Shown: positions 24,441 to 36,897 of the stretch, in pieces
Layout of the letters: each line of letters starts with the position of its first letter
Position numbering within the stretch: position 1 is the stretch's first letter
Assembly: GCF_043641665.1 (NCBI RefSeq)
Contig: NC_092192.1
Location: 2,416,001 to 2,480,000, forward strand
DNA: 64,000 nucleotides
Reading direction: 5' to 3'
From: Enoplosus armatus
Lineage: Eukaryota; Chordata; Actinopteri; Centrarchiformes; Enoplosidae
Translations under genes and position numbers: made by a program
The notes under the pieces: model-generated
Databases searched by the model: none
Seen by the model: only the letters and a program-made list of their open reading frames with translations
What the model was told of the DNA's origin: nothing

Positions 24441-24759
24441 GGTGACGGAGAAACGTGCTGCAGCTTCAGCTGCAAATTCAAAAAAACACATACGAAAACC
24501 CAAAACAAACACAAATAACGGGAACATGCTGCAGATGCAAAAACGTGCTGCAGAAAGACAAAACAAATACAATAACAGCAAACGAGCTGCTGATACAGAA
24601 ACGATGCAAAGTCAAAACCACACAAACCTCGAAAACAAATGCAATAGAAAAACACTGCACATCCAGTCAACGTGACGGAAGTGCTGAGTGAGAGAGAGAG
24701 AGTGAGAGAGAGAGAGAGAGACAGAGAGAGACAGAGAGTGAGAGAGAGAGTGAGAGACA

Positions 24760-24805
<46 letters not shown>

Positions 24806-24876
24806 GAGAGAGTGAGAGAGACAGAGAGAGACAGAGAGTGAGAGAGAGTGAGAGAGAGAGAGAGAGACAGAGAGTG

Positions 24877-24907
<31 letters not shown>

Positions 24908-24979
24908 AGAGAGTGAGAGAGAGACAGAGAGAGACAGAGAGTGAGAGAGAGTGAGAGAGAGAGAGAGAGACAGAGAGTG

Positions 24980-25010
<31 letters not shown>

Positions 25011-25072
25011 AGAGAGTGAGAGAGAGAGACAGAGAGTGAGAGGTGAGAGAGTGAGAGAGAGAGAGAGAGACA

Positions 25073-25136
<64 letters not shown>

Positions 25137-25425
25137 CAGAGAGTGAGAGAGAGAGTGAGAGACAGAGAGTGAGAGAGAGAGAGAGAGAGAGTGAGAGAGA
25201 GTATTTGATTTGAAAGTGGAAAGAGAAGTGGAGTAAAGAGACGACATATAAAGGTACATATTGTCTTTCACAATATTATAAAAGAGCAACAGATTTATGT
25301 AGCTAGCGTTAATGTATTTGTTTAGTTTTTCACGTTTCAATTGTTGTATTTGTTGTTTTGTTTTCGTTTGTGTTTTTGAATTTGCATTCTGAATTTGTTT
25401 CTGAAGCTGCAGCACGTTTCTCCTG
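24435..25425. repeat. inverted arms enclosing a GA tract
   Basis: The left arm (24435-24513) contains GAGAAACGTGCTGCAGCTTC, then GCAAATTCAAAAAAACACAT. The right arm (about 25339-25421) reverse-complements to GAGAAACGTGCTGCAGCTTC, then GCAAATTCAAAAACACAAAC. The arms are thus about 80 nt of high-identity inverted repeat, some 830 bp apart. Between them, next to the left arm, further copies of the CGTGCTGCAG unit occur, and then the purine tract follows. This may be a foldback element; no transposase is present. Confidence 0.75.
24690..25202. repeat. 513-bp (GA)n tract with an internal 103-bp tandem duplication
   Basis: The plus strand is almost pure GA, with periodic GTGAG and ACAGAG interruptions. 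Three landmarks recur exactly 103 bp apart: ACAGAGAGAGACAGAG (24821/24924), the C of GACAGAGAGTGAGTG (24868/24971), and AGGTGAGAGAG (24903/25006). A tandem duplication of a 103-bp unit is therefore embedded in the tract. The 277-codon minus-strand frame of Ser-Leu repeats across it is an artefact. Confidence 0.95.
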
Positions 25426-25681
25426 TTTTGGGGCCGTTGCAGCACATTTGTCCTTGTTGGCCACCGTATGGATCCTTTACACTTGTCTTGCGAGCCCTTG
25501 TGGGGTCCCGACCTCCACGTTGGGAGCCAATCAGTTAATTGTTGGTGCTGGTCTTTTCGACTTCAAGGATTTTTGATTTTATGTCGTAGTCTTACATCTT
25601 ATAACCGCGTCTTTGTTCAAAGGCTCGTGTGGCTGTGTAGTAGCCTCAAACAGAGACGACTGTGTTGTACAGGCCGGACTC

Positions 25682-25700
25682 AACACACACACACACACAC

Positions 25701-25743
<43 letters not shown>
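25682..25743. repeat. (CA)n microsatellite, about 62 bp
   Basis: CA repeats with one G substitution, on the plus strand. Confidence 0.95.
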
Positions 25744-25746
<3 letters not shown>

Positions 25747-26053
25747 CCCTTGTGAGTAGTGATCGAACAGTCTCTGGAGGTGGATCATTGTGGGCTGTCA
25801 GCCAGTGAAGCCTTTCATCCTGCCTCCCTCTCTCTCTCTCCCTCTCTCTATAATACACACCCTATGTCTCTCTGCCTCTAATTCATTCTCTCTCTCTCTC
25901 TATTTAAAACACACACACACTCCATTTTCCTGCCTCTCTACGTCTCCATCTCCATCTCACCCCGCCTCCCCTGGTCCTCCCTCCCTCTCTCTTCATCTAA
26001 TTTCCGGTGTGAATGCGAGGACGGACTGCGACGTGCCAAAGTGACCCACACTT

Positions 26054-26080
26054 CACACACACACACACACACACACACAC
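26054..26080. repeat. (CA)13 microsatellite
   Basis: A short CA run that follows pyrimidine-rich (CTCTCC) sequence at 25825-26000. Confidence 0.93.
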
Positions 26081-26464
26081 GGATACGCTGAACACTGATG
26101 CTGAATGTGAAGTAGGTCAGATGACATGTGGCTGCACACATTCACACACTGCAGCAGGAAGGGCACATTAAAATACATTTGAATAAACATATCTAACATA
26201 CTGTAGCTGTTAACAGCTTTAACTGGAGCGAGAGGCTGGAAAAGAACATATAAAACATCTGATTCCCCATTTTCCCCTTAAAATGGATTTCTTGGTCAAG
26301 CGGATATATTATGTCACATGTCGCAAATGCGCCATTGAGGACAATATTATTTATAAAAAAGCAGAACCAGATGCAGTATTTCACACGTTACATTTGCATT
26401 TGAAAAGGTGATTTTTCTTTTATTTTCTTTAATCATTTTTAGCCACACTAGATCATTCGTTTGA

Positions 26465-26835
26465 TTCACCTCTGTGGTCCACACTGAAATGTCTCAACAA
26501 CTATAAGATGGACAGACATTCATGGTCCACAGAGGATGAATCCTGCTGACTGTTCTCGAGCGCCTCCATGAGGGTTGACATTTTTGTTGGTTTTATTGAA
26601 ATATCTCTACTAATATCAAATATCTAACTGGTGGATGGATCTCCATAAAATGTGGTACGGACATTCATGTTCCCCTCACCATCATCAGGACATCAAGTCT
26701 TCACTTTATACATTCCCATCAACCTCGGCTGTACTTTACATTTAGCGCGAATTAGAAAATGTTAGCATGCTAACACTTAGCATCATCGCTGTGAGCGTGT
26801 TAGCATGCTGATGTGAGCGTGGATTTAGACACACA
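26465..26835 (+). repeat. dispersed repeat family D1, longest copy
   Basis: It runs from GTGGTCCACACTGAAATGTC, through ACATTCATGGTCCACAGAGG and TCTAACTGGTGGATGGATCT, to TGTTAGCATGCTAACACTTA and GTGTTAGCATGCTGATG. It spans most of the element in one orientation, so it serves as the reference for the other copies. No coding frame is seen. Confidence 0.8.
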
Positions 26836-28574
26836 GGAGTCTCCTGGATCATTTATAGTCACATTCACATAAATCACATTTTTCATGTGAGATTGTTGTG
26901 CTGAAAGGTATTAAATACTACAGTACCCACAAGCCTAGTTGGACGTTAGCCTAGTTGGCCTACACCCACAAAAGGAGTCATTCAAGAGTATATTCAAAAC
27001 ACATCCTAGTTTCTGAATTGTTAAAACATGCAAATACGAAGTGATGCGATTCCTTTCTTGTGTTTTGGTGTAGAAACAAAGCAGTTTACTTTGATTGAAA
27101 ATGTTCCTGAATGGACTGCAGACACAAGTTCAATCAAGTCTTTCTTTTCTGCTCTGTGCTTCTTTTAGGTATTTTGACATTATTAGCACAAAGAAATCTC
27201 TGCATTGGTCCATTATGATGGATCCAACTGTGGCTGTTGGATCTGTGACAGACTGATATAATCTTCCTGCATTAATGAGGGTTTGACATCCTGTCTCCGC
27301 CCTCCTTCTGCAAAACCACCCAGTGAAATTATGTCATGCTCCAGGGAACAATTGCAACCCACACACACACATATATAAGTGGGATTTGGTCCACACACAC
27401 ACACACACTATCACCATCTACTGTAGGTCTGATCTCATCCCTGATCACAAAAGACTGACATCAATCAAAAATCCTCTTTCTATAGATGTTGTGTGTTGTG
27501 TGTTATAGCTGTGTGTCATTTCCTGAAGGGCTGCTGCTGTTATAAAAGATCTGCGACTGAAATGTGTCGGTCAAGTAGTTTCTGGTGTAAATCAAAAAGC
27601 CTGTACTTTAATTACAAAAAGTTATCATTTGAGAACTGTGGCTTCTTTTGTTAAATGAAAAAACAGAATTTTGTAGAAAGTCCTGTTATTGTGTTGAATG
27701 ACGATACTCAGCCCTTCATACAAATGGCTGTTTTTTGCAGCACAACAAAGCTTGAAAAGAACCAGCTGGTTTTCTATCCCTCACTGCAGACATTTATTGA
27801 CTAAAGGTCAAATCATTAAATTGAATCATCACTAAGCTTATTAAATTGAAAAAGCATGACAGCCTGCAGTCACAGAGAAGATTTGATACTAACTAAAGAT
27901 GAAAACATATTTGTGAATATTCCAGTGATGTGAGAGATGTGAGCATCATTTTCCAGTAATGGAACACATTCATGGCACATGAATCAGTGTTTCTAAATAT
28001 AAACCTCCAGCTATAATAAAACGCTGCTGTACTTGTGTAAGTGGCTCAGAGATGAGTAGCAGCTTCTGTCCGAGGATGGATACAGCTGCTCTGCATGGTG
28101 GATGACGAATGTGTGTTTGTGCGTGAGTGTGTGTGTGTGTGTGTGGGAGGTAGCTACATATGGAAAAAGGAAGAGGTGGAATGAATAAGGGAGATTTTTT
28201 TTACATGGTCCTTTGTGTTGTAACACCTTTTTCTTTCATTCTTGATGCTCTCATTCTGCCTTTGTGTGGGGAGATGAATGTGAGCTTTATCATTGTTATC
28301 ATGTTTATTAATAAATGTATTCATACACTTGGATCCACCTGGAGAGCGGTGCGGTGGTCAGTTTGGCCATTTAATAGTGAAGTGGTTTTTATTTTGTCTT
28401 CAAATGTTTGTCCTCAATCTTCATTCCTCTCGAACATAAAGACACACTCTGACTTTGTTTCAGGGTCTAATAGTTCCTCTTAATCCCCAAATTTCCTCTC
28501 AGTTCACTGTTTTGAAACTCGACACAGTCTCCAGTCAAGTGAAACATCAACACGGAGCTTGGAGGAAATTGTAG

Positions 28575-28800
28575 GACTTGGCGCACTGTTGGGTACGTCA
28601 AATAAACCAGGGAAAAGGCTCAATAATTCCCAAAAAACAGCTGCTCGCTGTAGTTTTTAGCAAAGAGGAGGAAATAATGCATCTGTTGGGGACTATTTTC
28701 AGCAGTGGATGAATCCACATTTGGTGCTCTAGTGAATATTTGGGGCAGCAGGATGGTGTATGTGGGACTGAGTCAAAATAAAGTACAGTGTGGCTCATTG
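28575..28800 (+). repeat. dispersed repeat family D2, right-half copy
   Basis: Shares GCTGTAGTTTTTAGCAAA and GTTGGGGACTATTTTCAGC with 5078-5480. It continues into GTGAATATTTGGGGCAGCAG, which the 5078 copy has lost. Confidence 0.75.
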
Positions 28801-29874
28801 ATGTGTTTTAATAGTTTTTATGGCTCCGAGGAAGAAGATATATCTGGCTGTGATACACACACGGTTATTAGAATCAAGTCGCTGTTGGTTTTGGTGTTAG
28901 TTAGCTAGCCAGCAAGGTCATATCACAAAGCAACATATATTAACATGCAGCTTGAGGCGCTGAGGTTTGTTTGTGTCAAACCGAGCAGCGACCACCGTGA
29001 CTGAATGCTGATGCCATTATGTCTCCTGATTTTATGTGCTCTTCAAATTTTCAAAAAGTTGGTTTATCGATAGAAGCTAAATGCGATTAAGTGCAATGGA
29101 AACAGATTTGAAGCTAAACATGCAGCCTCTGCAGTTTCTGCTCTGGCAGATGAAAAGATCAGATTTGTGTGGAGTGATGAGGAGACTGTAACCTTCCTCA
29201 AATTAATACATGAAAAAAGTCAGATTTCCATCGTGTTTTCTACATTGTTTTTCACCATTTGTCGTCATCTTCTCCTGCAGTGGTTTAATGGCACCCGACT
29301 GGTAAATTAGTGCCGGCAGCTGTTTATCTCGATGAACTCCTAATGGTCACAATAAATGGATGGAAACACTCATTAGTTTGCATTTACATTTGATGATTTG
29401 CTTGAGATTAGGTTAAAATCTGCTCTACATTTGGATGGAAACCGAACTATTTTTAAGAGTGTTAAGACGCAGTTCTTCCAAAAGTCACTAGATGACGATA
29501 GATGATGATTTTGGCTGCAAAGAGCCTCTAAATGTACTGAGAGAAGAAAAAGTCAAGTCTAGAAATTCTGTGAATATTTTTTCTGTTTCTGTCCCAAAAT
29601 GGCTGCAAGTGATGAACCCCAGTCCTGGCTTTAAAACATGTCTTTCTTCAGTCTACAGTTTCTCGCAGATATGTTATCGAGTCTGCAAGCCGAGTAAGAT
29701 TACAACAAGACAGTGATGGCTATCAGAAAAGAAAACCAATCTCTCTCCTCGCCTCAGACAGCAGGAAGAGACGGAGCGAGCTGTGGTGGCCTGTCATCTC
29801 GCTGGGTTGTTGTCCTGAAGTGACGCAGACGGTGAAGAGCTGTAATTAACGGGCCGGAGAACCGAGACACTGTG

Positions 29875-29899
29875 ACACACACACACACACACACACACA
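29875..29899. repeat. (CA)12 microsatellite
   Basis: A short CA run on the plus strand, with no gene nearby. Confidence 0.92.
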
Positions 29900-30177
29900 A
29901 GAGAGGCAGCGCCACCTGCTTCACCCACTCTCCAATTACTGAACTCAGCTGGAGGTTCAGCCACTCCGCCTCAAGGTGTGAGTCTGTGTGTTTGTCTTAT
30001 TCATATTTTATAGAAAGCACATTTTGTATTTAAGGTCACTGAGATGTTTAACATATTTAAACGGCTCAGGAGAAGACGTTAATCAACCATGAAGACTGTT
30101 AACATGCCTTAAAAGCGTCAGACCTGGATTAGTTTCTGGTGCAACTAGATTGTTTAGACGCAGAGTCGGGTTTCTGA

Positions 30178-30510
30178 TAACGAATCTGCAAGCTCATGTT
30201 TTATTTGCTCTGGCAGATGCGTCTGGCCCCCCTCCCGTTCAGACAGATTTCCTGTCACAACCGTTTATCTAACGTAGGGCGGGTTTGATGCGATGACCGA
30301 CAAAGGAGCGCCGCTGAGGCATTATCGTAAATCAACCAAGATGGTAAGTGTGGGCTTCTATATCATGTCGTGCCAAAGGTCTGTGTATTATGTTGAACAA
30401 GATATGAACTGGATGTTGGAACTAGCTACCTAGCCTAGCAGCCTACCGCTACATCACACGTTGCTTTGATTGGTTGTAGTATCCAGAGCCATTTTGGTTT
30501 GCGACTATTA
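30178..30510. mobile_element. MITE family M1, third copy
   Basis: It matches 12428-12905 from GCTCATGTTTTATTTGCTCT, through GCATTATCGTAAATCAACCA, to TTGATTGGTTGTAGTATCCA, but lacks the right terminus. The YY1-like motif has decayed here (AAGATGGTAAG). The overlapping 74-codon minus-strand open frame is not a gene. Confidence 0.7.
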
Positions 30511-31424
30511 TTTATTTTAAAAAAAAGAAGAAAAGACATTTTAGATTTAGATTTTTTTCCTGTTGCATGTAACCACAAACACGCAGGTTGATGTCGCCGT
30601 GGAAGCTTTGCCTTGCCAGTCCAGCAGGTAGCTTGGTGTGTGAAGCAAGGTGCTGTCAAAAAGCAGCTAGCATGGCCGAAAAAACTGTATTAGCTCAACA
30701 ACAAAAAACCCCAAACAGACAGAGCAGGATGATCCTCTCGTTCAGGACGATCCAAGCTTGAAATAGATGCATCATTCTGCTGCTGACAGCGTCCTGGCAG
30801 CCTGGTGATGATGATGGGGGATGGAGAGCCTGTTTCAATATTTAGCCTGACATGAAAGTCATCGCTCACGAGAAGGGAAGAGAGGAAGCAACACAGGGAT
30901 GCAGTCAGCGGGAGCTAAAAATGGTGTTTCTCTAAAGACATATTCTGTGTTATGTAAGCATCGGAATAATTCATCCCTGCTGTATCATGTTTCTCTCTTT
31001 TTTTCAGATACAGAAGCAGAAAGCCACGGTTAGAGCTTCACATTGGAAACGTATCGCTGATAGTAAACTTCCACATGAGCAGCGAGACAGAGAGAAAGAG
31101 GAGAGAGAGGAAGCAAACAACCTCCAGTGTAAACAGTCAGGCAGGAGGTTTACAGGCAGATACTGGACCACCTGCTGTTTTTTAGTAAAACATGGCGACA
31201 GCTCATTCTGCATAAGAATATTTACTGGAACAACTTGCTGACACACATTGCTGTCCCTCGATGTGTATTGTCATTAAAATGTATTCAAAATAATTCGAAT
31301 TTACTAGTTTAAGTAGCTGGTTTTGTGTCAATGTGCAAAACTCAGAATATCTGCTTAGAGAGGAGACAGTAGTCACATGCTCCTTAACGTCTTAAAAGAG
31401 ACCAAACAATAAAAATGTTTGATC

Positions 31425-31570
31425 CAGACTGAAATATCTTGATTAAATATTGTTTGACAGCCATGAAGTTTGATACAGACATTTAAATTCTCCAGAGGAT
31501 GAAACCTTAATGACTTTGATGATCCTGATTTTCATCTGGCACCACCAGCAGGTCAAAATCTGCACTCGTG
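31425..31570 (+). repeat. dispersed repeat family D1, internal copy
   Basis: The blocks GACTGAAATATCTTGATTAA, TTCTCCAGAGGATGAAACCT and CACCACCAGCAGGTCAAAAT correspond to the left and middle of the D1 consensus. Confidence 0.65.
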
Positions 31571-31900
31571 TTGACTCTTCTGCACATTTCTGTCCATTTT
31601 GCCAGCCAGTCACTAACCCACCTGTCACTCCAGATCCCGCCACATTACTAGCAGTTGCCCTCCGTTTGTTCCTGCCAATAACAGCCACCTGATCCCCACA
31701 CCTGCTCCACTTTCCCCAGTTTCCCTCTTCGTATGTGTACCCTCACTTTTCTCCCTGCCTCCTGACAGATCGTCTGCAGGGTCTCTCCAGCCACAGCGTT
31801 CCAGCCTTCTGCCGGTCTGCCTTGTCTTTGACCTTTTCCAGCCTATTTCTGCCCCAGAGCCAACTCCTGACCTCAAGCTGAGCGAGCCTGGTTCCAGATC
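31571..31900. repeat. C-rich segment, probable interspersed repeat
   Basis: This pyrimidine-rich stretch (CCTGATCCCCACACCTGCTC, CTTTCCCCAGTTTCCCTC) has a composition unlike its neighbours. It resembles fish interspersed repeats I have seen, but no second copy is in this window to prove it. Confidence 0.4.
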
Positions 31901-33094
31901 TTTGCATCTCAGTGATTCAAATAATTCTGGTGTGGTGGAAGAAACAACAGAGCCGATGAGAGCCTCGCGGGCAGGATTAAGACTGCGGACATTGTGGCAA
32001 CAAAGTGGGAGCCAAGCGTGGATGAGATGGACGTAGCTGTACAGGTTGCTGTAAGTTGACTTTACAGAAAGAACAACTCTTAAATCAACATATTGGCATT
32101 GTGTCGACTGAAACTGAAGTCATCTGGATGGATGTGTAGGTCACTCCTGATTGGTTAGTGCAAAATAACAACCCCTCCCAAACAGAACTTCAACACAACG
32201 ACTGACTGCATAATGAGGTGCAAACAAAGAGCCGTTCAGATGATCATCAGGCTACAGCTGAGCCTAGTTACCGCTGAGGTGGACGCAGCACCTTTGTCTA
32301 GATTTAGGTAACAACATAACCTTTCCTCTGGTGTCACGCTGAGGACAGAATAACAAAGTTGTCTCTCCATCTTTAATCCACCCTCCAGCTCTGTTTTCTG
32401 GGGGAGCAGCGCAGTTAACCAACAGAGGTGTAAAAACATTCAGCCTGAACTTTGCGGCTCCATGTGAACCCTTTCTCTCTCTGTCAGACTCAGCTGCAGT
32501 CCAGTTTCTGTGACGCAGGCTGAGGGATGAATGAAAAGAGGCTGCCAGTGTTTTTGTTCTGTTGGCTGAAACCTGCCGCTGGTGTTGGAGTCCATTTCTG
32601 TGGACAGGAGCTGGGCAGACCCCCCGTGGTCAACACTTTCAGCTGGAGTTAAAAGCTTTTGTACAGGTGGAGAGCTTTCACATCCACATGCTGCACTCTG
32701 TTTCCTCCTCCTCCTCCATCACCCCTGTTCTCCTGACTCCCTCTTTCATCAGTCTGCCTGTCTGTATCCTTTCTCCTTCCTTTTTGTTGCTTAACTTCTG
32801 CATTACTTACTTTCCTGCAGCTGTTTTCTCCCCATATTTCACTTACTCTTTCTATTCCTTTACTTCATCTTCCTTAACATATCTCTTCCTCTCTGACCCC
32901 AACCTCTCATCTCACATCATTTCACCACAAACATGTAATAGAAAATAAAATATGAGAGAAAAAGACACACCATAGGAACCAATTACACAGCAGAGGATTT
33001 GTAATCCACAAATCACACAAATCTCCTGCCATCTACATGTTGTAAACCTATTTACCATTTCTATAATGATTGATCAAGGCCCCCAGAGTTTCAC

Positions 33095-33345
33095 GATGAA
33101 TAAAGGGGTACTTCAGGGATTTGGTTCTGCACTTACATAAAGTTGGGGGGGGGGGTCAACAATCCAATGAAAAGACCGAAACCAGCAATGTGTTTGTCCG
33201 TCTCTCAATACTTTCAATATTCTCAGCTGGTTCCTACTGAAGACGTAAATCTTTAAAAACTGGTGACAAATATATAGTTTCCTGTTTTAAAAAGTCATTT
33301 CCTCAAACAGCTGCTCGCTGGAGGATTTATCCAACGTTACTCAGA
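33095..33345 (+). repeat. dispersed repeat family D2, left and middle copy
   Basis: It starts near GGGGTACTTCAGGGATTTGG and shares GACCGAAACCAGCAATG, GGTTCCTACTGAAGACG and AACAGCTGCTCGCTG with the other copies. It contains a run of 10 G near 33147. Confidence 0.75.
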
Positions 33346-35545
33346 CAGAAGGACCATGTGTCTCTGACTGGATCCAGTTTGAGATGTTTTGGATGATGTT
33401 TTCACACATATTAAAGCAGAAATTACATTTTCTCTCCTCATGTCTACGTTAGCTCCCTCCCTCCCTCCCTCCCTCTGTGGCTGAGTGCAGGTTATTGATC
33501 GTCGCTGTCAATAGAGGCCTGCCTTTTAACTCAGTTAACTTTGTTTACGACTCGACTTAAACGGCTGGTCCTGCTGCTGCTGCTCGGAGGAGAAACAGCG
33601 GAGGACAGCTGCGTCCTGCCTCCTTTCTATGATTCAGAAGCCGTCATTTCATTAAAACGTCCGCTGCACGAAGGCCGAGCTGAAAATACATTTAAAATCT
33701 AACATGAGACATAAAAAACACAAACTGGAGAGATTGTGTCTTAATGCCTTTTATGTCTTATTAAAGCACGCTTTTTTTCTCTTGCTCATGCTTAATTGAC
33801 TGACCGATTGATACAAGATCATCAATGTGTTTCAGATAACATATCAAATTATTCATTTTTTATTTAATTATTTTTTTTAAATGATTTTCTCTGACTTCTA
33901 TCATCATCAAACCGAATATCTTTTTATTTTGGATAAAACAAGATATTTGAAGACGTCTTCTTGAGCCGTGGAGAATTGTGAGGGACGCTTTATGGACTAA
34001 ACAGTTAAACTATTAATCAGTTAATCAAAACAATAATCACCAGATGAATTGATGATGAAAATAGTCTAAAATGTATTTTCTTTGACATTGAGTTTGGTTG
34101 CCTTCTGCATTTATTTCCCCATCCATGAAGTGTTTGTTGGGTTTGTTCAGTCCCTCCTCCATCAGTCAGCCGCCTCCGGCTGTACTCCGCTGTGACATTC
34201 AGCCTCTTGTTGTCTCCACCTGATCCATTTTAGAAAACGTGTCTCCCAGTGTTCCCAGCAGGGCTGCAGACTGGACCTTAAAGTACCGGCTCCTCGCAGA
34301 GATAATAGACTCTCCTGCCGCTTCTGAAGCCAAAGAATGTGAGAACCGCTGGAAGTGTGTCTGCTGGTCGATACTGCTGAACAGAGCTGCAGTTTAATAA
34401 CCGCCTCGGCGGGAGAGACGGACCCTCAAAAATATTGCAAGACGGACGCAGAGTGCAAACGAGTAAATATCACAGAGCCGGAAGCAGCAGGAACACTGAC
34501 CACAGAGAGAATAGGAGCAAAGAGATTTCTAAAACCTCTGCAGCTCTGTGCTGAGCTGAAGCTAAAGGCGGGAAAGAGACAATCTGATGGAAACTGTAAA
34601 TTAAAAAGGTCAAAGCCTCAAACATCGCTCATATCTCACTCACAAATAATCACATCGATCGACAGAACCAGCTTCACCAGTTTCAACTGTGACAAAATAT
34701 TTCCAGATATAATACAGACAGATATAAACATATGTCAGCGATTAAATTAGATTGTTGTGAGCAAATGATGCGACCAGTACAGTTAAACTGGGTTTATAAA
34801 GGAAGGGTTTATTACTGGACTGTTGCATTAGACTAGTTTTAGCTCGGTGTACCTGATGTTTGTGCTGTTTTATGTCCTGTGATAGAGAGCAGGGGAATGA
34901 CTCTGCCAGATGTTTTAGAGAAAAGGAGAAGATAACTCGCTTCATGTTGTCTTCCCTTTAAAAGTCTCTAACGGCATCAGAAACTTGTAGGAGCAAACAC
35001 AAGCTGACCAGTCACATGGTCACTATTAAGCTTCAACACCTTTGAGTAAGAAAAGTTATGAATAACTTCTGCACTCTGCATTTGTTTGCAGAGAAAGCAG
35101 AAACACAACACGTTTGAGCGACAGCCTAATTAATGTTCACAACCTGTAGTTGACCTGAGCAGCAGAGCGTGGCCTCTGAAAGGCTCTTCTTAGCTTCAGA
35201 TATGGACGTACTGCACACTTTCTTCTTCGTATTATTATTATTATTACTTATTCCCATATTTCATTGATAGGCTCAAGTTGTGTATTGGCCTTAAAAATAT
35301 TTCAGTTACATAACATTTCTCATCATACAGCTGCAGCTCGAGCAAAACCTGATTAAGACCCACTGAGATCGGTCCGTCCAAACAACTCCAACATCAAAGA
35401 CCCTCAGATGTAAATCTTCAGCAGGGGGAGCCGATAAGTTTCATCTCAGCTCCACCCAAACACAGACAGGAAGGTCAGCCCCTCACGTCTGCAGTCACTG
35501 AGGAACTTTCTGTGTGTTTTTGTTCAAATGAGTAAAGTTTCTTAC
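33346..35545. other. gene-free stretch
   Basis: No recognised feature. A (CTCC)n run lies near 33451. A plus-strand frame of 131 codons at 34355-34750 has no recognisable domain. Confidence 0.5.
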
Positions 35546-35565
35546 CTGATTGGACCAGACAGCAT
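35546..35565 (-). other. candidate alternative first exon or recursive splice site of drebrin
   Basis: On the minus strand ATG CTG TCT GGT CCA ATC AG is followed by a strong donor (CAG/GTAAGA). The 20 coding bases end in phase 2, exactly the phase drebrin exon 2 needs, and would give MLSGPIR followed by ALYTYED. A pyrimidine-rich stretch (CTTCCTTCTCTTGTCTTCC) lies upstream. The CAG/GTAAGA junction could therefore instead be a zero-length recursive-splicing exon, of the kind known in long introns of neuronal genes. The encoded N-terminus does not resemble the canonical MAGVSFS start. This is inference only. Confidence 0.25.
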
Positions 35566-35867
35566 CACAGGACGAGAGCCAACATGGAAGACAAGAGAAG
35601 GAAGATCAGTCAGTTGAATGAAACCAAAACATGAACTTGCTTTCACTCTTTTCTAGAGCAGTTTGAAAAGTCTTAAATCCCCCAAACTTGAAAATGCTGT
35701 TTGGACAATGGAGTTCTCATAATTAATATTTAGTACCTCAAAAAGATTTTTATCTTGTGTTCATGAGATGAGTTGTAGGAGCTGTTATGTGACAAATGTC
35801 ACGTGGTTGTAGGTAAATGTTGCAGCGGGGCTGGTTAGAAGGGGCACACAGAGTTTTAGCTAAATGC

Positions 35868-35892
35868 TTATTATATTATATTATATTATATT
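35868..35892. repeat. (TTATA)n pentanucleotide microsatellite
   Basis: About five tandem TTATA units. Confidence 0.9.
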
Positions 35893-36245
35893 TCAATGCA
35901 AAACTTTGTACAAGAAGACACTTCCTTCCTGTCATGAAAACAAAGTGCTTCCTTTGGGCCACAATCCAACCAAAATATATAAAGACAACCTGTTGAGCTT
36001 TAATTGAAACCCGACATCCAAACCAGGATAATTGAAGCTCATGACAGAGACTTTGTGATTGTACTCGTTAAGTGAAATTAAATATCTTAGGAAGCAGCGA
36101 CGGCTGGTTCTTTCTCTCATTAACAGGAAACGATTGCTCTAGAGGCCAAACAGAGAGTCAGCAGTAAGTGTGAGTTCAGCTGGCATCTTTTTCAGAGAAC
36201 CAGCAGTTTTTAAAACTCTTATTACTCATTCAGCGAGCCTGGAGG

Positions 36246-36303
36246 ATGCTGCAGTCTTTCTTTACTTTCTGTCTTTTTACCAGCGTGGCTCAGAGCTGCT
36301 CAG
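36246..36303 (+). CDS. candidate signal-peptide first exon of a small secreted protein
   Basis: A start codon with A at -3 opens MLQSFFTFCLFTSVAQSCS, a convincing signal peptide: short polar start, hydrophobic core, and small residues before a likely cleavage after AQS or VAQ. It ends at a consensus donor (CAG/GTAAAT) in phase 1. The only acceptor I could pair with it is at 36898 (CATCTTACAG), which in this phase gives 20 more codons ending in a stop. No known family was recognised. It may be a real immune or secreted peptide gene, a pseudogene or chance. Confidence 0.25.
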
Positions 36304-36897
36304 GTAAATAATTTCTCAGGCTGACGCTCCCAGGAAGTCTGTTAGAGACTCCTTCGGATATATATCGAAGTACACTAAAAATTACATTGATATATTACTA
36401 ATTTAACAATAATAATTAGCAAATACGTTTTTTATCAACACAATGAGGAAACAGAATTAACGTGCAGTACTTGCAGAACGTATTTGTTCCCTCTCACTAT
36501 CCCCATGGCGACTAAAGCATGTTTCTTGTTCTGCACTTGGTTAAATACTTCAAAAGTGACTTGAAGCACAACACAGGACATGTACACTTATTCATTATTT
36601 AACCAAAGTGTGTTAGTAGTCTATACTGAACTGGAAAAAACATAATACAGGTTATTTTCCTCTAATTTGGCAAAAGCCTTTAGTAGCACAGTTTTAGGAG
36701 ACAGGTTTGCACAGTCCTGATGAGGATTAGATTTAAGTTGCACTAACTTTAATTCAACAGCTGCTTTCCATCAGAGAACGTCATGTTTTTAAGACCGCCC
36801 TCCCTGACTGAATTCGTATTTTCAATGTTCCTCTCAACACAAATGTGAATAAAATTCAAAAACTGAATTTACTGTTTGGGTTGCCTCCATCTTACAG

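Noticed and set aside
24226..24675. 149-codon plus-strand frame with an N-terminal hydrophobic segment
   Set aside because: It runs through the D2 repeat and the inverted-repeat arm. The Lys/Asn-rich tail is the translation of repeat units.
24612..25445. 277-codon minus-strand open frame
   Set aside because: It is a translation of the (GA)n tract (Ser-Leu repeats) plus flanking repeat arms, not a protein gene.
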